DNA of 64,000 nucleotides. It comes from Variovorax sp. DXTD-1 (GTDB lineage: Bacteria; Pseudomonadota; Gammaproteobacteria; Burkholderiales; Burkholderiaceae_C). Each line of letters begins with the position of its first letter. The first letter of the stretch is position 1. Shown one piece after another: positions 40,961 to 50,042 of the stretch. Below the pieces are notes generated by a model. The model saw only the letters and a program-made list of their open reading frames with translations. It made no database searches and was not told where the DNA came from. The DNA is taken from the NCBI RefSeq assembly GCF_003984625.1, contig NZ_RWKH01000002.1:186001-250000 (forward strand). The letters are read 5' to 3'. Made by a program: the position numbers and the translations under genes.

Positions 40961-41253
40961 CCAAACTGCACGCTGATCTTGAGGCGCTGATGCCGGAGCC
41001 CAACGATGCTTTTCAGGCGCATTTGAACGCGATGCCTGAATGGCTGCCTGAATTTGAAGTGCACCGCCCATGGGTTGAGGCCCTCTTGCGGGACGCATGG
41101 CGCGCAGCCACGGAACGAGCCGCCGTCTTGTGCGAAGACACCGATGTGGTCGATGTCAGCGGGCCGAACAGCTACTACTGCCAACTCGGCGACGCGGCTG
41201 CAACGCGCGCAGCCTGTGCCGCTGCCATTAGGGGCACTGGGGGCGGGGCATGA
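40957..41253 (+). CDS. Hypothetical early phage protein
   Basis: 98 residues starting MTKLHADLEALMPEPNDAFQ. The C-terminus has AAATRAACAAAIRGTGGGA, close in style to the end of the protein at 40266. Overlaps both neighbours by 4 bp. Unknown. Confidence 0.55.
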   Translation: MTKLHADLEALMPEPNDAFQAHLNAMPEWLPEFEVHRPWVEALLRDAWRAATERAAVLCEDTDVVDVSGPNSYYCQLGDAAATRAACAAAIRGTGGGA

Positions 41254-41483
41254 AGCCAACACGCGGAAATGCCGGGCGGACTTACCGGAAAGCGTCACCG
41301 ACCGCACCGAAGCGCGACGTGGTCAACCCGTGCCGAATCTGCGGCTGGGCCGAACACATGGCCATCCACCAGCCGATTCTCACTGGACCACGGGCCGGCC
41401 AACCTTTCGACCACACCTACATGCCAGCTCACACAAAACGGCCTGCCACCCCCGTGCCCGATGGAGAGGGCAAGGAATCATGA
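41250..41483 (+). CDS. Small putative zinc-binding protein
   Basis: 77 residues starting MKPTRGNAGRTYRKASPTAP; CRICGWAEHMAIH contains CxxC and nearby His, a likely metal site. Overlaps both neighbours. Unknown. Confidence 0.55.
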   Translation: MKPTRGNAGRTYRKASPTAPKRDVVNPCRICGWAEHMAIHQPILTGPRAGQPFDHTYMPAHTKRPATPVPDGEGKES

Positions 41484-41698
41484 GCGCGCTATTTCTCTCC
41501 GACGAGGAACTCATTGTGCTCACGGGCTTTACCTGGAAGTCCAAGCAGATCAGATGGTTGCAGTCCGAGGGGATACCATTCCGCAAAAGTGCTACCGGTC
41601 ATCCGGTGGTGACGCGCTCGGCCATCGAGGGGCGGCCGGTGCCGGCGCAAGAAGCGCAGCCGGTGCGCGGCTGGGTGCCCCGCGTCGTTGGAGCCTGA
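41480..41698 (+). CDS. DUF4224 protein, likely directionality partner
   Basis: 72 residues: LSDEELIVLTGFTWKSKQIR, WLQSEGIPFRKSATGHPVVT. This is the DUF4224 pattern, a small winged-helix-like protein found directly beside phage integrases. It may serve as excisionase or regulator; that role is inferred from place. It ends 2 bp before the integrase ATG. Confidence 0.75.
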   Translation: MSALFLSDEELIVLTGFTWKSKQIRWLQSEGIPFRKSATGHPVVTRSAIEGRPVPAQEAQPVRGWVPRVVGA

Positions 41699-41700
41699 CC

Positions 41701-42846
41701 ATGGGAAGAAAGCCGAGCCGGTGGGTGAACCTGCCAAAGGGCATGCGCGCGCGCCCGCGCGGCAAGCTGATCTTTTACTACCTGGACACCGGCGAGAAGC
41801 CGCGGCGCGAGATCCCGTTGGGCAGCGACTACGTGGCCGCCGTCGGCAAATGGGCCGAGCTCACCAGCAAGCCGGCCCCCGTGGTCAAGGCGCCCCCTAC
41901 CTTCGTTGATGCGCTCGACGGCTACGGCAACGTCGACGGCTACCGCAAGGACGTGCTCCCCAAGAAAGCCGCGCGCACCCAGCAGGACAACGAGAAGGAA
42001 CTGGGCTGGCTGCTCAAGTTCTTCGGCGACCCGCCTGCCCCGCTCGACAGCATCGAGCCACTGCACATCGGCCAGTACAAGAAATGGCGCCTGAAGGCCG
42101 CGCGCGAGCTCGCCGAGGCCAAGAATGAAGAGCGGCGCAAGGCCGGCCGGCCGGCGCAACCCATCGCCGCCAACGTGGGCCACGTGCGCGCCAACCGCGA
42201 AAAGGCGCTGTTCTCGCACATCTGGAACTACTGCCGCGAGAACGGCCTGACGAAACTGCCGAACCCTTGCGCGGGCGTCGATGGCTTCCACGAGGAGGGC
42301 CGCGATGTCGCGCCGGACGCAGCCATGGTGCAGCGAGTTGTTGCCCATTCCGGCAAGCCGCTCGAGTTCGCGCTGCGCCTGGCCGACATCATCGGGCAGC
42401 GCCCTGCCGACGTGCTGCGCGTGAGCGAGAAGAGCATCGAGGGTGACGTGCCAGGCGGCATCCTGAGCCTGCGCCAGGGCAAGACAAAGGAGAAACTGCG
42501 CATCGTGGTCGAGGGGCTGCTGGCCGACCTGATCCTCGAAATCCGCGCGTACAAGCGGGAAATCGAAAAGGAGACCAAGGTCTACGCCATGGCGCTGCTG
42601 GTCAACGAAGAAGGCAAGGCGCTGACGAAGGCCATGCTGCGCGACCGCTTCGACGATGCGCGGGCCGCGGCCAATGTGCCCAAGGCTGAGTTTCAATTCC
42701 GCGATCTGCGCGCAAAGGCGGCGACGGATATTGATGACGAGCGCGGCACACGTGATGCACAGTCACTGCTCGGCCACACGACCGAAAGCATGACCGCCAA
42801 CTACATCCGCCACAAGGTCGGAAAGAAGGTGCGCCCGCTTCGATGA
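41701..42846 (+). CDS. int: Tyrosine-recombinase integrase
   Basis: 381 residues from the ATG at 41701 (MGRKPSRWVNLPKGM). Arm-binding N-terminus, SAM-like core-binding domain (about 95-195) and catalytic domain. Catalytic candidates are Arg234 (GQRPADVLR), Lys near 261-262, Arg334 and Arg337 (FRDLR, with Arg in place of the usual His), His359 (LLGHTT) and nucleophile Tyr368 (TANYIR). It recombines attP with the tRNA-Lys 3' end, next to which it lies. An upstream in-frame extension is not used because it overlaps two genes. Confidence 0.93.
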   Translation: MGRKPSRWVNLPKGMRARPRGKLIFYYLDTGEKPRREIPLGSDYVAAVGKWAELTSKPAPVVKAPPTFVDALDGYGNVDGYRKDVLPKKAARTQQDNEKELGWLLKFFGDPPAPLDSIEPLHIGQYKKWRLKAARELAEAKNEERRKAGRPAQPIAANVGHVRANREKALFSHIWNYCRENGLTKLPNPCAGVDGFHEEGRDVAPDAAMVQRVVAHSGKPLEFALRLADIIGQRPADVLRVSEKSIEGDVPGGILSLRQGKTKEKLRIVVEGLLADLILEIRAYKREIEKETKVYAMALLVNEEGKALTKAMLRDRFDDARAAANVPKAEFQFRDLRAKAATDIDDERGTRDAQSLLGHTTESMTANYIRHKVGKKVRPLR

Positions 42847-42854
42847 ATTGCAGG

Positions 42855-42877
42855 TTTGCGGAAGTGTGTTCCGCAAA
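42855..42877. promoter_or_regulatory. Candidate integrase arm sites / hairpin near attR
   Basis: TTTGCGGAA and TTCCGCAAA form a 9-bp inverted repeat with a 5-base centre. The octamers equal those near attL (1044-1051 and 1105-1112). No T-run follows, so a pure terminator is less likely; arm-type integrase sites fit the context. Confidence 0.5.
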
Positions 42878-42950
42878 ACGCTCAATCCACAGGCAAATAG
42901 CGCTACGAAAGTTAGAGCACCAAACCCTTATTCGGCGTGCTCTGAGGTTC

Positions 42951-42995
42951 TGGTAGGACGTACTGGATTCGAACCAGTGACCAACGGATTAAAAG
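42951..42995. repeat. attR: 45-bp core within tRNA-Lys
   Basis: Perfect direct copy of 954-998. It restores the 3' half of the tRNA so the gene stays functional after integration. Confidence 0.95.
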
Positions 42996-43026
42996 TCCGC
43001 TGCTCTACCAACTGAGCTAACGTCCC
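42951..43026 (-). tRNA. tRNA-Lys (anticodon TTT)
   Basis: 76 bases on the minus strand including the encoded CCA. Acceptor GGGACGT pairs with ACGTCCT (one G-U at the end); anticodon loop CTTTTAA gives TTT. D-arm AGCTCAGTTGGTAGAGCA and T-arm GGTTCGAATCC are standard. Its 3' end is the phage attachment site. Confidence 0.96.
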
Positions 43027-43081
43027 GGAACCATTTTCTTTCTTGCTTCCTTGCCAGAGTTGAATCCGGCAAAGCCAAAGA

Positions 43082-43918
43082 TTATAGCGCGACGTTGCTC
43101 GCGATTTTGTCGAGAACCCAACCTGCCGCGCATTGGCCGAATGTGGCCGTCACGCTCACCACGGAACCGTAACCATGGCAATTGAGCGAGCCGTCGCCTT
43201 CGATGGCGCAGGAGGCATCGGGCGGTGCCACGCTTTCGCGGCTGAAGACGCACGCCACGCCGATCTTTCGGCCTTCGCGCGGTGCGCCGTGTTCCTTGCG
43301 CAGGCGCTGGCGCAGCTGAGCCAGGAGCGGGTCGTGCGTGACGAGCGAAAGGTCGTCGATGTCGACCTTGTGCGCCTGCCGCTTGCCGCCGGCCGCACCC
43401 ACGGTGACGAAGGCGGCGCGCGATGCGCGTGCCCATGCCGCCATCGCGAGCTTGGCCTTCACCTGGTCGCATGCATCGATGACGGCGGTTGCGGGCCCGT
43501 TCTCGGCCTGCGACGCATCCAGCAGCGCAGTCCAGTTGCCGGGCTCGACGAATTCGTCGATGGCGAACACCTTGCACTCGGGGTTGATCTGCGCAATGCG
43601 ATCGCGCATGGCCTCGACCTTGGCTTGTCCCACCGTCGAATCGAGCGCGTGGATCTGGCGGTTGATGTTCGACTCCGAGACGTGGTCGAGGTCGATCAGC
43701 GTCAGCCGCCCCACTCCGCTGCGCGCCAGGGCTTCGACCGTCCAGGAGCCGACTCCGCCGATGCCGACAACAAGCACATGGGCGTTGCGGATGCGCGCGG
43801 CACCCGCCACGCCATAAAGGCGTTCGAGGCCGCCGAAGCGGCGCGCAAAGTCAGGCGCCGCGGTGTCGGTGACGACAGCCGCGGCGGCGTTCAATGCTTC
43901 TGGAAGGGTTGCATTCAA
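43082..43918 (-). CDS. tcdA: tRNA threonylcarbamoyladenosine dehydratase
   Basis: 278 residues of the ThiF/MoeB/E1-like family. The nucleotide-binding HVLVVGIGGVGSWTVEALAR, then LIDLDHVSESNINRQIHALD, mark TcdA. It cyclises t6A37 in tRNA to ct6A using ATP. The annotated start is a TTG with GGAG about 10 bases upstream; no better in-frame start is seen. Directly upstream of tRNA-Lys on the same strand, and downstream of the pal-cpoB genes. Confidence 0.88.
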   Translation of the reverse strand: MNATLPEALNAAAAVVTDTAAPDFARRFGGLERLYGVAGAARIRNAHVLVVGIGGVGSWTVEALARSGVGRLTLIDLDHVSESNINRQIHALDSTVGQAKVEAMRDRIAQINPECKVFAIDEFVEPGNWTALLDASQAENGPATAVIDACDQVKAKLAMAAWARASRAAFVTVGAAGGKRQAHKVDIDDLSLVTHDPLLAQLRQRLRKEHGAPREGRKIGVACVFSRESVAPPDASCAIEGDGSLNCHGYGSVVSVTATFGQCAAGWVLDKIASNVAL

Positions 43919-43937
43919 GCGGAGTGCTCCGCCGGCT

Positions 43938-44687
43938 TCAACGCAGGCGCGAGAGGCGCTCGCGGCCCGCCTGGGCCGCTTCGGATTGCGGATAGGCCTT
44001 GGTCAGGTCTTCCAGCGTGCGGCGCGCGGCGCGCGTGTCCTTCAGCTCGATCTGGCAATTGGCGATCGACAGCACGGCCTCGGGAGCCTTGGCGTGGTCG
44101 GGCGCGAGCGACAGCATGGAGCGGAAGTTCGCAATGGCCTCGTTGTAGTTGCGCGTGGCGTACTGCGCATTGCCGAGCCAGAACAACGCGGAGGCGTTGT
44201 AGCCGCTTTGCGGGTAGCGCTTGACGAACTCGGCGAAGGCGGTTTGCGCCTGCGCGAACTGCCCCGCACGGAAGATGCCGAGCGCGGCATCGAAGTCGGC
44301 CTTTTCCTTGGGGTCCGCGGTGAACTCGCGGCCGTCCACGGAAACCTTCGTCGGCTCGGTCTGCTTCAGCCGGTCGTCGATGGTGCTCTGGCGGGACTGC
44401 ATTTCGCTCAGCGTGCGCTGCAGCTGCTCGTTCTGGCCGGTCATGCGCGCAAGATCGCCCCGCATCTGCTCGATCTGGTTCTGCAGGTCGAGCAGGCTGC
44501 GGCGCAACTGGCCGTTTTCATCGGTCAGCCGCTGGTCGGTCTGCTGGCGCATGGCCTCGACACGCTGCCGCAGGTCGAGGATGGCGCGGCGCGCCTCGTC
44601 ATCCTCGAACAACGCGGCTTGCGAGCCTGCCGAAACGCAGAGCAAGGCGGCAGCCAGTGCCGCGCCTCGCAATAGAGCGTGTTGCAT
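43938..44687 (-). CDS. cpoB: Cell division coordinator CpoB (YbgF)
   Basis: 249 residues: signal peptide ending SAGSQA, N-terminal coiled coil (about 25-110; LRQRVEAMRQQTDQRLTDEN) that trimerises, and C-terminal TPR repeats (FDAALGIFRAGQFAQAQTAF, SALFWLGNAQYATRNYNEAI). Periplasmic; couples Tol-Pal constriction with peptidoglycan synthesis. Its ATG overlaps the pal stop. Confidence 0.92.
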   Translation of the reverse strand: MQHALLRGAALAAALLCVSAGSQAALFEDDEARRAILDLRQRVEAMRQQTDQRLTDENGQLRRSLLDLQNQIEQMRGDLARMTGQNEQLQRTLSEMQSRQSTIDDRLKQTEPTKVSVDGREFTADPKEKADFDAALGIFRAGQFAQAQTAFAEFVKRYPQSGYNASALFWLGNAQYATRNYNEAIANFRSMLSLAPDHAKAPEAVLSIANCQIELKDTRAARRTLEDLTKAYPQSEAAQAGRERLSRLR

Positions 44688-45205
44688 CACCGGGTGTAGC
44701 GGATTTCGGCGCGGCGGTTCTGGGCCCAGACGTCTTCGCCCGAGCCCTGCACCGCCGGCTTTTCCTTGCCGAAGCTCACGGCTTCGATCTGGGCATCGTT
44801 CACGCCCAGCAGCGTCAGCGAGCGGCGAACGGCTTCGGAACGCTTCTGGCCCAGTGCAAGGTTGTACTCGCGGCCGCCGCGCTCGTCGGTGTGGCCTTCG
44901 ATGGAAACACGGCGCTGCGGGTTGGCCTTGAGGAAGCGTGCGTGGCCGTCGATGATCGACTGGAACTCCGGCTTCACCGTGTAGCTGTCATAGTCGAAAT
45001 ACACGATCCGCTCGATACCGACCGGGCCCTGCGCGGTACCGGCGGTGGAATCGATGGAGACGGGGGCGACTGAACTCGCGCCACCTTGCTGGCTGCCGGC
45101 GGTTCCGGAACGGTCGGTCACCGGTGTGTCGTTGAGCTTGGTGCCCGACGAGCAACCGGCAATCAGAGCCACGATGGCCAGCGAATAAATCGTACGTTTC
45201 AACAT
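44687..45205 (-). CDS. pal: Peptidoglycan-associated lipoprotein Pal
   Basis: 172 residues. Lipoprotein signal with lipobox LIAGC (Cys18), a flexible linker, then an OmpA-like peptidoglycan-binding domain (about 65-172) with YFDYDSYTVKPEFQSIIDGH, IEGHTDERGGREYNLALGQK and AQNRRAEIRY. It ties the outer membrane to peptidoglycan with TolB. Confidence 0.95.
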   Translation of the reverse strand: MLKRTIYSLAIVALIAGCSSGTKLNDTPVTDRSGTAGSQQGGASSVAPVSIDSTAGTAQGPVGIERIVYFDYDSYTVKPEFQSIIDGHARFLKANPQRRVSIEGHTDERGGREYNLALGQKRSEAVRRSLTLLGVNDAQIEAVSFGKEKPAVQGSGEDVWAQNRRAEIRYTR

Positions 45206-45230
45206 TGGGTACTCCTCAAATAAACCTTGG

Positions 45231-46547
45231 TCATTGCTTTTGAAACGGACCCCAGTCCGGTTCTCTAATGTCTCCCGCCTGCCCCGCCAGCCGTGCCTTG
45301 ATTTTTCCGTCCAGCGTGGTCGTCATGAGCGCTTCGCGACCTTGCAGGTGCGTTGCGTAGACGATCAACTTGCTATTGGGGGCAAAGCTTGGGCTCTCGT
45401 CTGCCGAGGTGTCGGTGATGGCCGAGACATTGCCGGTTGCCAACTCCATCACGTGGAGTTTGAACGCACCGCCAACGCGGGAGATGTAGGCCAACCACCG
45501 ACCATCACCGCTGACAGAAGGAGAAATGTTGTAGGTGCCGCTGAAGGTGACCCGGGTCGGCGCGCCGCCTCCGGCGCTCATCTTGTAGATCTGGGGCGCA
45601 CCGCCGCGGTCGCTCACGAAGTAGATCGTGCTGCCGTCGGCCGAGTAGACAGGCTCGGTGTCGATGCTGGCGCTCTGGGTCAGGCGTCGCGGCTCGCCGC
45701 CGGTGGCCGCAATGGTGTAGAGCTGCGAGCCGCCGTCACGGCTGAGCGTGACGGCCAGCGAGTTGCCGTCGGGCGCCCATGCCGGGGCGCTGTTGGAGCC
45801 GCGAAAGTTCGCGAGCAAGCGGCGTTGGCCACTGGCCACGTTGTGCACGTACACCACGGGCTTGCGCGACTCGAACGACACATACGCGAGTTGCTGGCCG
45901 TTGGACGACCACACGGGCGAAATGATCGGTTCCGGGCTCGCGAGCGCGGCCTGCGCGTTCTCGCCGTCGGCGTCTGCCACCCATAGCGAATAGCGGCTGC
46001 CGCCCTTGGTCACGTAGGCAATGCGGGTCGAGAAGATGCCCTTGTCGCCGGTCAGCTTTTCGTAGACGTAGTCTGCAATGCGGTGCGACGCGAGCCGCAG
46101 GTCGCCCTGCGGAACGGTGTAGCTCTGGCCGCCGAGATCTTGTCCGCGCACCACGTCCCACAGGCGAAAGCGCACGTCGAAGCGGCCGTCACCCAGCCGC
46201 GTGACGCTGCCGACCACCAGCGAATCCGCGGTGCGCTGGCGCCACAGCGCGAGGTCGGGCCGCGAGCCTTCGTCGAGCGCCTGGCCGGAAGCATCGACGC
46301 CGCGGAACTGGCCGCTGCGCTCGAGGTCGGCCTTCACGATCTCGGAAATTTTCTGGGGCGAAGCGTCCTGTCCCTTGAACGGGACCAGCGCGATGGGCAG
46401 CTGCGTCAGCCCGACGCCCGACACCTCGACCCGGAACTGGGCGAGCGCGGGCAGCATGGGAGTTGCAGCAAGAGCCGCGACAAGACCGCGGCGTGCAAAA
46501 AACGATGAAGAAGGAGTTGGAATGGAAACTGGCAACGGCTTGTTCAT
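45231..46547 (-). CDS. tolB: Tol-Pal system protein TolB
   Basis: 438 residues from the ATG at 46547. The signal peptide contains RRGLVAALAATPMLPALA, with a twin-arginine look. The N-terminal domain (to about 150) binds TolA; the C-terminal six-bladed propeller shows YVTKGGSRYSLWVADADGEN, APAWAPDGNSLAVTLSRDGG and DTEPVYSADGSTIYFVSDRG. Periplasmic partner of Pal. tolQRA do not precede it; msbA lies divergent. Confidence 0.93.
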   Translation of the reverse strand: MNKPLPVSIPTPSSSFFARRGLVAALAATPMLPALAQFRVEVSGVGLTQLPIALVPFKGQDASPQKISEIVKADLERSGQFRGVDASGQALDEGSRPDLALWRQRTADSLVVGSVTRLGDGRFDVRFRLWDVVRGQDLGGQSYTVPQGDLRLASHRIADYVYEKLTGDKGIFSTRIAYVTKGGSRYSLWVADADGENAQAALASPEPIISPVWSSNGQQLAYVSFESRKPVVYVHNVASGQRRLLANFRGSNSAPAWAPDGNSLAVTLSRDGGSQLYTIAATGGEPRRLTQSASIDTEPVYSADGSTIYFVSDRGGAPQIYKMSAGGGAPTRVTFSGTYNISPSVSGDGRWLAYISRVGGAFKLHVMELATGNVSAITDTSADESPSFAPNSKLIVYATHLQGREALMTTTLDGKIKARLAGQAGDIREPDWGPFQKQ

Positions 46548-46708
46548 GCGGTTCGGAGATGTTTCGGGGAAAAAAGTTCTACCCGATGCGACGGGCCACA
46601 TGTTACACACTGGTTTGATCGTGCCGTCACAAAACGTGTATTGGGCGGCGCGGTCCTACATGGCACCTTGCTGAAGGCCTGTTTGGGCGCCCCGTAGAAT
46701 CCGCCGCC

Positions 46709-48493
46709 ATGCAAGCATCCCCCGGCAGTGAGACCGCCCGCCTTCCCCTGACTCGCCGGCTGGCGCGCCTCATGACCTGGTTCGGCGGCTCACGCCATTG
46801 GTGGGCCGTCGGGATCGTCGGCGCCCTGATGGCCGCCATTACCGAGCCCTTGATGGCGGCCCTTCTCAAGCCGCTGCTCGACCGCGGATTCAACCGCGGC
46901 CAGTTGGCGCTTTGGATGGTGCCCGCTGCCGTGCTGCTGCTGTTTGCGGTGCGCGGCATTGCGCAGTTCATTTCCCAATATGCGCTCTCGCGCATCGCCA
47001 ACGAAGGCATGCAGCGGCTGAGGCGCGTGTTGTTCCAGCGGCTGCTCGGGGCCGAACTGGCCTTGTTCTCGCGGCAATCGGCCAGTGCGCTTTCCAACAC
47101 CGTGGTGTACGAGGTCCAGACCGGCTCCATGCTGCTGGTGCAGGCGCTGCTCGGGCTTTCGCGCGACGGTTTCACGCTGGTTGCGCTGCTCGCCTACCTG
47201 GTCTACTTGAACTGGAAGCTCACGCTCATCGTCGCCTTCCTGGTGCCGAGCATCTCGTGGATCATGAAGGTGTTCTCCAAGCGCCTCTATCGCCTGACGC
47301 AGCAAGGCCAGCAAGCAACCGACGAGCTGGCTTATGTGGTGGAAGAAAACGTGCTCGCGCACCGCATGGTGCGGCTGCACGGCGCCGAAGAAGCGCAAGG
47401 CGAACGCTTCGAGCAGTTGAGCCAGCGCCTGAATCGGCTGGCCGTGAAGTCGACCATTGCGCAGGCTGCCACCACGCCGCTCACGCAGATGATGGCCTCG
47501 CTTGCGCTGTCGGTGGTGGTGATGATTGCGCTCTGGCAAAGCGGCGAGCAAGGCCTCACGGTGGGCGGTTTCGTGGCCTACATCACCGCCATGCTGATGC
47601 TGATTGCGCCCATCCGCCGCCTCGCGGACATGGCCGCGCCGATCACTCGCGGCCTGGCCGCCCTCGAGCGCGGCCTGGTGCTGATCGACGACGTGTCCCC
47701 CGAGCCGCAAGGCAGCTTCCGCATCGAACGGGCGCAAGGCCGCATCGAGTTGCGCGATGCGGTGGTCAGCTACCGCGGTGAAGACGAAGCCCGTGCGCTC
47801 GACGGCGTGAGCCTTGCCATCGAGCCCGGGCAAGTGGTGGCTTTCGTCGGCCCCTCAGGCTCGGGCAAGACCACGCTGGTCAACCTGTTGCCGCGCTTCG
47901 TGCTGCCGAGCGGCGGGCAGGTGCTGCTCGACGGGCACGACACCGCCGAATGGGAGCTCAAGAGCCTGCGCGCGCAGTTCGCCATGGTGAGCCAGGACGT
48001 GGTGATGCTCAACGACACGCTGGCCGCCAACGTGGCGCTGGGCTCCGAAATCGATCGCGACCGGGTGCAGCAGTGCATAGAGGCGGCGAACCTGTCCAGC
48101 CATGTGGAGAGCCTGCCACAGGGCATCGACACCGTGCTCGGCCACAACGCCACGCAGCTTTCGGGCGGCCAGCGGCAGCGCCTGGCCATTGCGCGCGCGC
48201 TCTACAAGAACGCGCCCATCCTGTTGCTCGACGAAGCCACCTCCGCGCTCGACACCGAATCGGAGCGGCTGGTGCAGGACGCTCTGCAGCGGCTGATGCA
48301 AAACCGCACCACGCTGATCGTGGCGCACCGGCTCTCGACCATCCAGCATGCCGACCGCATCATCGTGATGGAAAAAGGCCGCATTGCCGAGCAAGGCAGC
48401 CATGAACAGCTGATGGCGCTCGACGGGCTCTATGCGCGCCTGCAGACGCTGGCCGTGCGCAGTGCAACGCCGGGGCAAGACCCGACGCTCTGA
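46709..48493 (+). CDS. msbA: Lipid A/lipid export ABC transporter MsbA
   Basis: 594 residues: an exporter-type fused permease-ATPase. Six membrane helices lie in residues 20-320; the ATPase has Walker A GPSGSGKTT, signature LSGGQRQR, and Walker B ILLLDEATSALD with the H-loop AHRLST. Flips lipid A core across the inner membrane. Divergent from tolB; ends 15 bp from convergent rng. The 161-bp intergenic 46548-46708 presumably holds both promoters. Confidence 0.9.
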   Translation: MQASPGSETARLPLTRRLARLMTWFGGSRHWWAVGIVGALMAAITEPLMAALLKPLLDRGFNRGQLALWMVPAAVLLLFAVRGIAQFISQYALSRIANEGMQRLRRVLFQRLLGAELALFSRQSASALSNTVVYEVQTGSMLLVQALLGLSRDGFTLVALLAYLVYLNWKLTLIVAFLVPSISWIMKVFSKRLYRLTQQGQQATDELAYVVEENVLAHRMVRLHGAEEAQGERFEQLSQRLNRLAVKSTIAQAATTPLTQMMASLALSVVVMIALWQSGEQGLTVGGFVAYITAMLMLIAPIRRLADMAAPITRGLAALERGLVLIDDVSPEPQGSFRIERAQGRIELRDAVVSYRGEDEARALDGVSLAIEPGQVVAFVGPSGSGKTTLVNLLPRFVLPSGGQVLLDGHDTAEWELKSLRAQFAMVSQDVVMLNDTLAANVALGSEIDRDRVQQCIEAANLSSHVESLPQGIDTVLGHNATQLSGGQRQRLAIARALYKNAPILLLDEATSALDTESERLVQDALQRLMQNRTTLIVAHRLSTIQHADRIIVMEKGRIAEQGSHEQLMALDGLYARLQTLAVRSATPGQDPTL

Positions 48494-48508
48494 ACCGAGG
48501 CCTTCGGG

Positions 48509-50035
48509 TCAGAGCAATACGATGTCGTATTGCCCTTGTCCGATGGCGGGCTCGGCCTGCAATGAAATCGGCTTGCCGATGAAGTCGCTCAAGCCCGCCA
48601 GATGCTGGCTTTCTTCATCGAGAAAGAGTTCGATCACCTGCGGCGACGAGACGATGCGGAATTCGCGTGGCGTGAACTGCCGCGCCTCGCGCAATATCTC
48701 TCGCATCACGTCGTAGGCCACGCTGCGCGCCGTCTTCACGATGCCTTGCCCGCCGCACGCCGCGCATGGCTCGCACAGCATATGCGCCAGCGATTCGCGC
48801 GTGCGCTTTCGCGTCATCTCGACCAGCCCGAGCTGCGAGAAGCCGCCGGCGGTGGTCTTGACGCGGTCGCGCGCAAGCTGCTTGCGAAACTCGGCCAGCA
48901 CCTGCTCGCGGTGGTCGTCGCGCCCCATGTCGATGAAGTCGACAATGATGATTCCGCCCAGGTTGCGCAGCCGCAGTTGCCGCGCAATCGCCTGCGCCGC
49001 TTCGAGGTTGGTCTTGAAAATGGTGTCGTCGAAGTTGCGCGCGCCGACGAAGCCGCCGGTGTTCACGTCCACCGTCGTGAGCGCCTCGGTCTGGTCCACC
49101 ACGAGGTAGCCGCCCGACTTGAGATCGACCCGCCGACCCAGTGCTTTCGCAATTTCCTCGTCGACCGAATAGAGATCGAAGATCGGCCGCTCGCCCTTGT
49201 AATGCTGCAGCTTGCCGGCCGCCTGCGGCATGTATTCGAGCCCGAACTTGAGCAGCACCTCGAACTGCTCGCGCGAGTCGATGCGGATGGTCTGCGTGTC
49301 TTCGCTCGTCATGTCGCGCAGTACGCGCTGCAGCAGGCTCAAGTCCTGGTGCAGCAGCGACATGGGCGGCACCTTGCCCGATGCCTCGCGAATGCGCGAC
49401 CAGGTCTTGCGCAGGTAGGCAATGTCTTCGGCCAGTTCGGCATCGGACGAATCTTCGCCATTGGTGCGCAGGATGAAGCCGCCCGTGTTGGCCGGCACCA
49501 CGCCGCCGCTGTCGGCCGCCGCGGCAGCCTCTATCAGCGCCAGCATGCGGGCGCGCAACGATTCGCGCTGGTCCGAAGGAATTTTTTGCGAAACGCCGAT
49601 GTGGTTGTCCTGCGGCAGAAACACCAGCAGCCGGCCCGCAATGCTGATCTGCGTCGACAACCGCGCGCCCTTGGTGCCGATCGGGTCCTTGATCACCTGC
49701 ACCAGCAGCGACTGGCCTTCGAACACCTGCTTCTCGATGGGCACCATCGGCCCGCCGTTGCGATGGTCGCGGTCAGGCGCCGGCGCGCTCGGCCGCGAGC
49801 CCGGCGTGAACGGCGCCACGATGTCGGCCACATGCAGGAAGGCCGTGCGCTCCAGGCCGATGTCGATGAAGGCCGACTGCATGCCCGGCAGCACGCGCGA
49901 AACCTTGCCCAGGTAGATGTTGCCGACCAGCCCGCGCTCCAGCGTGCGCTCGATGTGCAGCTCTTGCACGGCGCCGTGCTCGACCAGCGCCACACGGGTC
50001 TCTTGCGGGGACCAGTTGATCAGGATGTCTTGCAT
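48509..50035 (-). CDS. rng: Ribonuclease G
   Basis: 508 residues from MQDILINWSPQETRVALVEH. S1-type RNA-binding domain (about 35-125), RNase E/G catalytic region with LTTVDVNTGGFVG and GGIIIVDFIDM carrying the metal-binding Asp residues, and the zinc-link CEPCAACGGQG. Processes 16S rRNA 5' end and decays mRNA. Last gene of the yebC-to-rng operon, 7 bp after maf. Confidence 0.94.
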   Translation of the reverse strand: MQDILINWSPQETRVALVEHGAVQELHIERTLERGLVGNIYLGKVSRVLPGMQSAFIDIGLERTAFLHVADIVAPFTPGSRPSAPAPDRDHRNGGPMVPIEKQVFEGQSLLVQVIKDPIGTKGARLSTQISIAGRLLVFLPQDNHIGVSQKIPSDQRESLRARMLALIEAAAAADSGGVVPANTGGFILRTNGEDSSDAELAEDIAYLRKTWSRIREASGKVPPMSLLHQDLSLLQRVLRDMTSEDTQTIRIDSREQFEVLLKFGLEYMPQAAGKLQHYKGERPIFDLYSVDEEIAKALGRRVDLKSGGYLVVDQTEALTTVDVNTGGFVGARNFDDTIFKTNLEAAQAIARQLRLRNLGGIIIVDFIDMGRDDHREQVLAEFRKQLARDRVKTTAGGFSQLGLVEMTRKRTRESLAHMLCEPCAACGGQGIVKTARSVAYDVMREILREARQFTPREFRIVSSPQVIELFLDEESQHLAGLSDFIGKPISLQAEPAIGQGQYDIVLL

Positions 50036-50042
50036 GGAGTTC

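Larger units (their letters stand above)
954..42995. mobile_element. Complete temperate prophage, podovirus-type, in tRNA-Lys
   Basis: The element is bounded by 45-bp perfect direct repeats that match the 3' end of tRNA-Lys(TTT). Core start to core start is 41,997 bp. It carries an integrase next to the intact tRNA, repressor and cro, replication genes, RecT and exonuclease, terminase, portal, scaffold, N4-gp56-type capsid, tail and fibre genes, and a full holin-endolysin-spanin set. No essential module is obviously broken. Large internal virion proteins and the absence of tape-measure, sheath or tube genes suggest a short tail. Resemblance to BPP-1/BcepC6B-type podoviruses is a guess from gene content, not a measured similarity. 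Confidence 0.92.
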
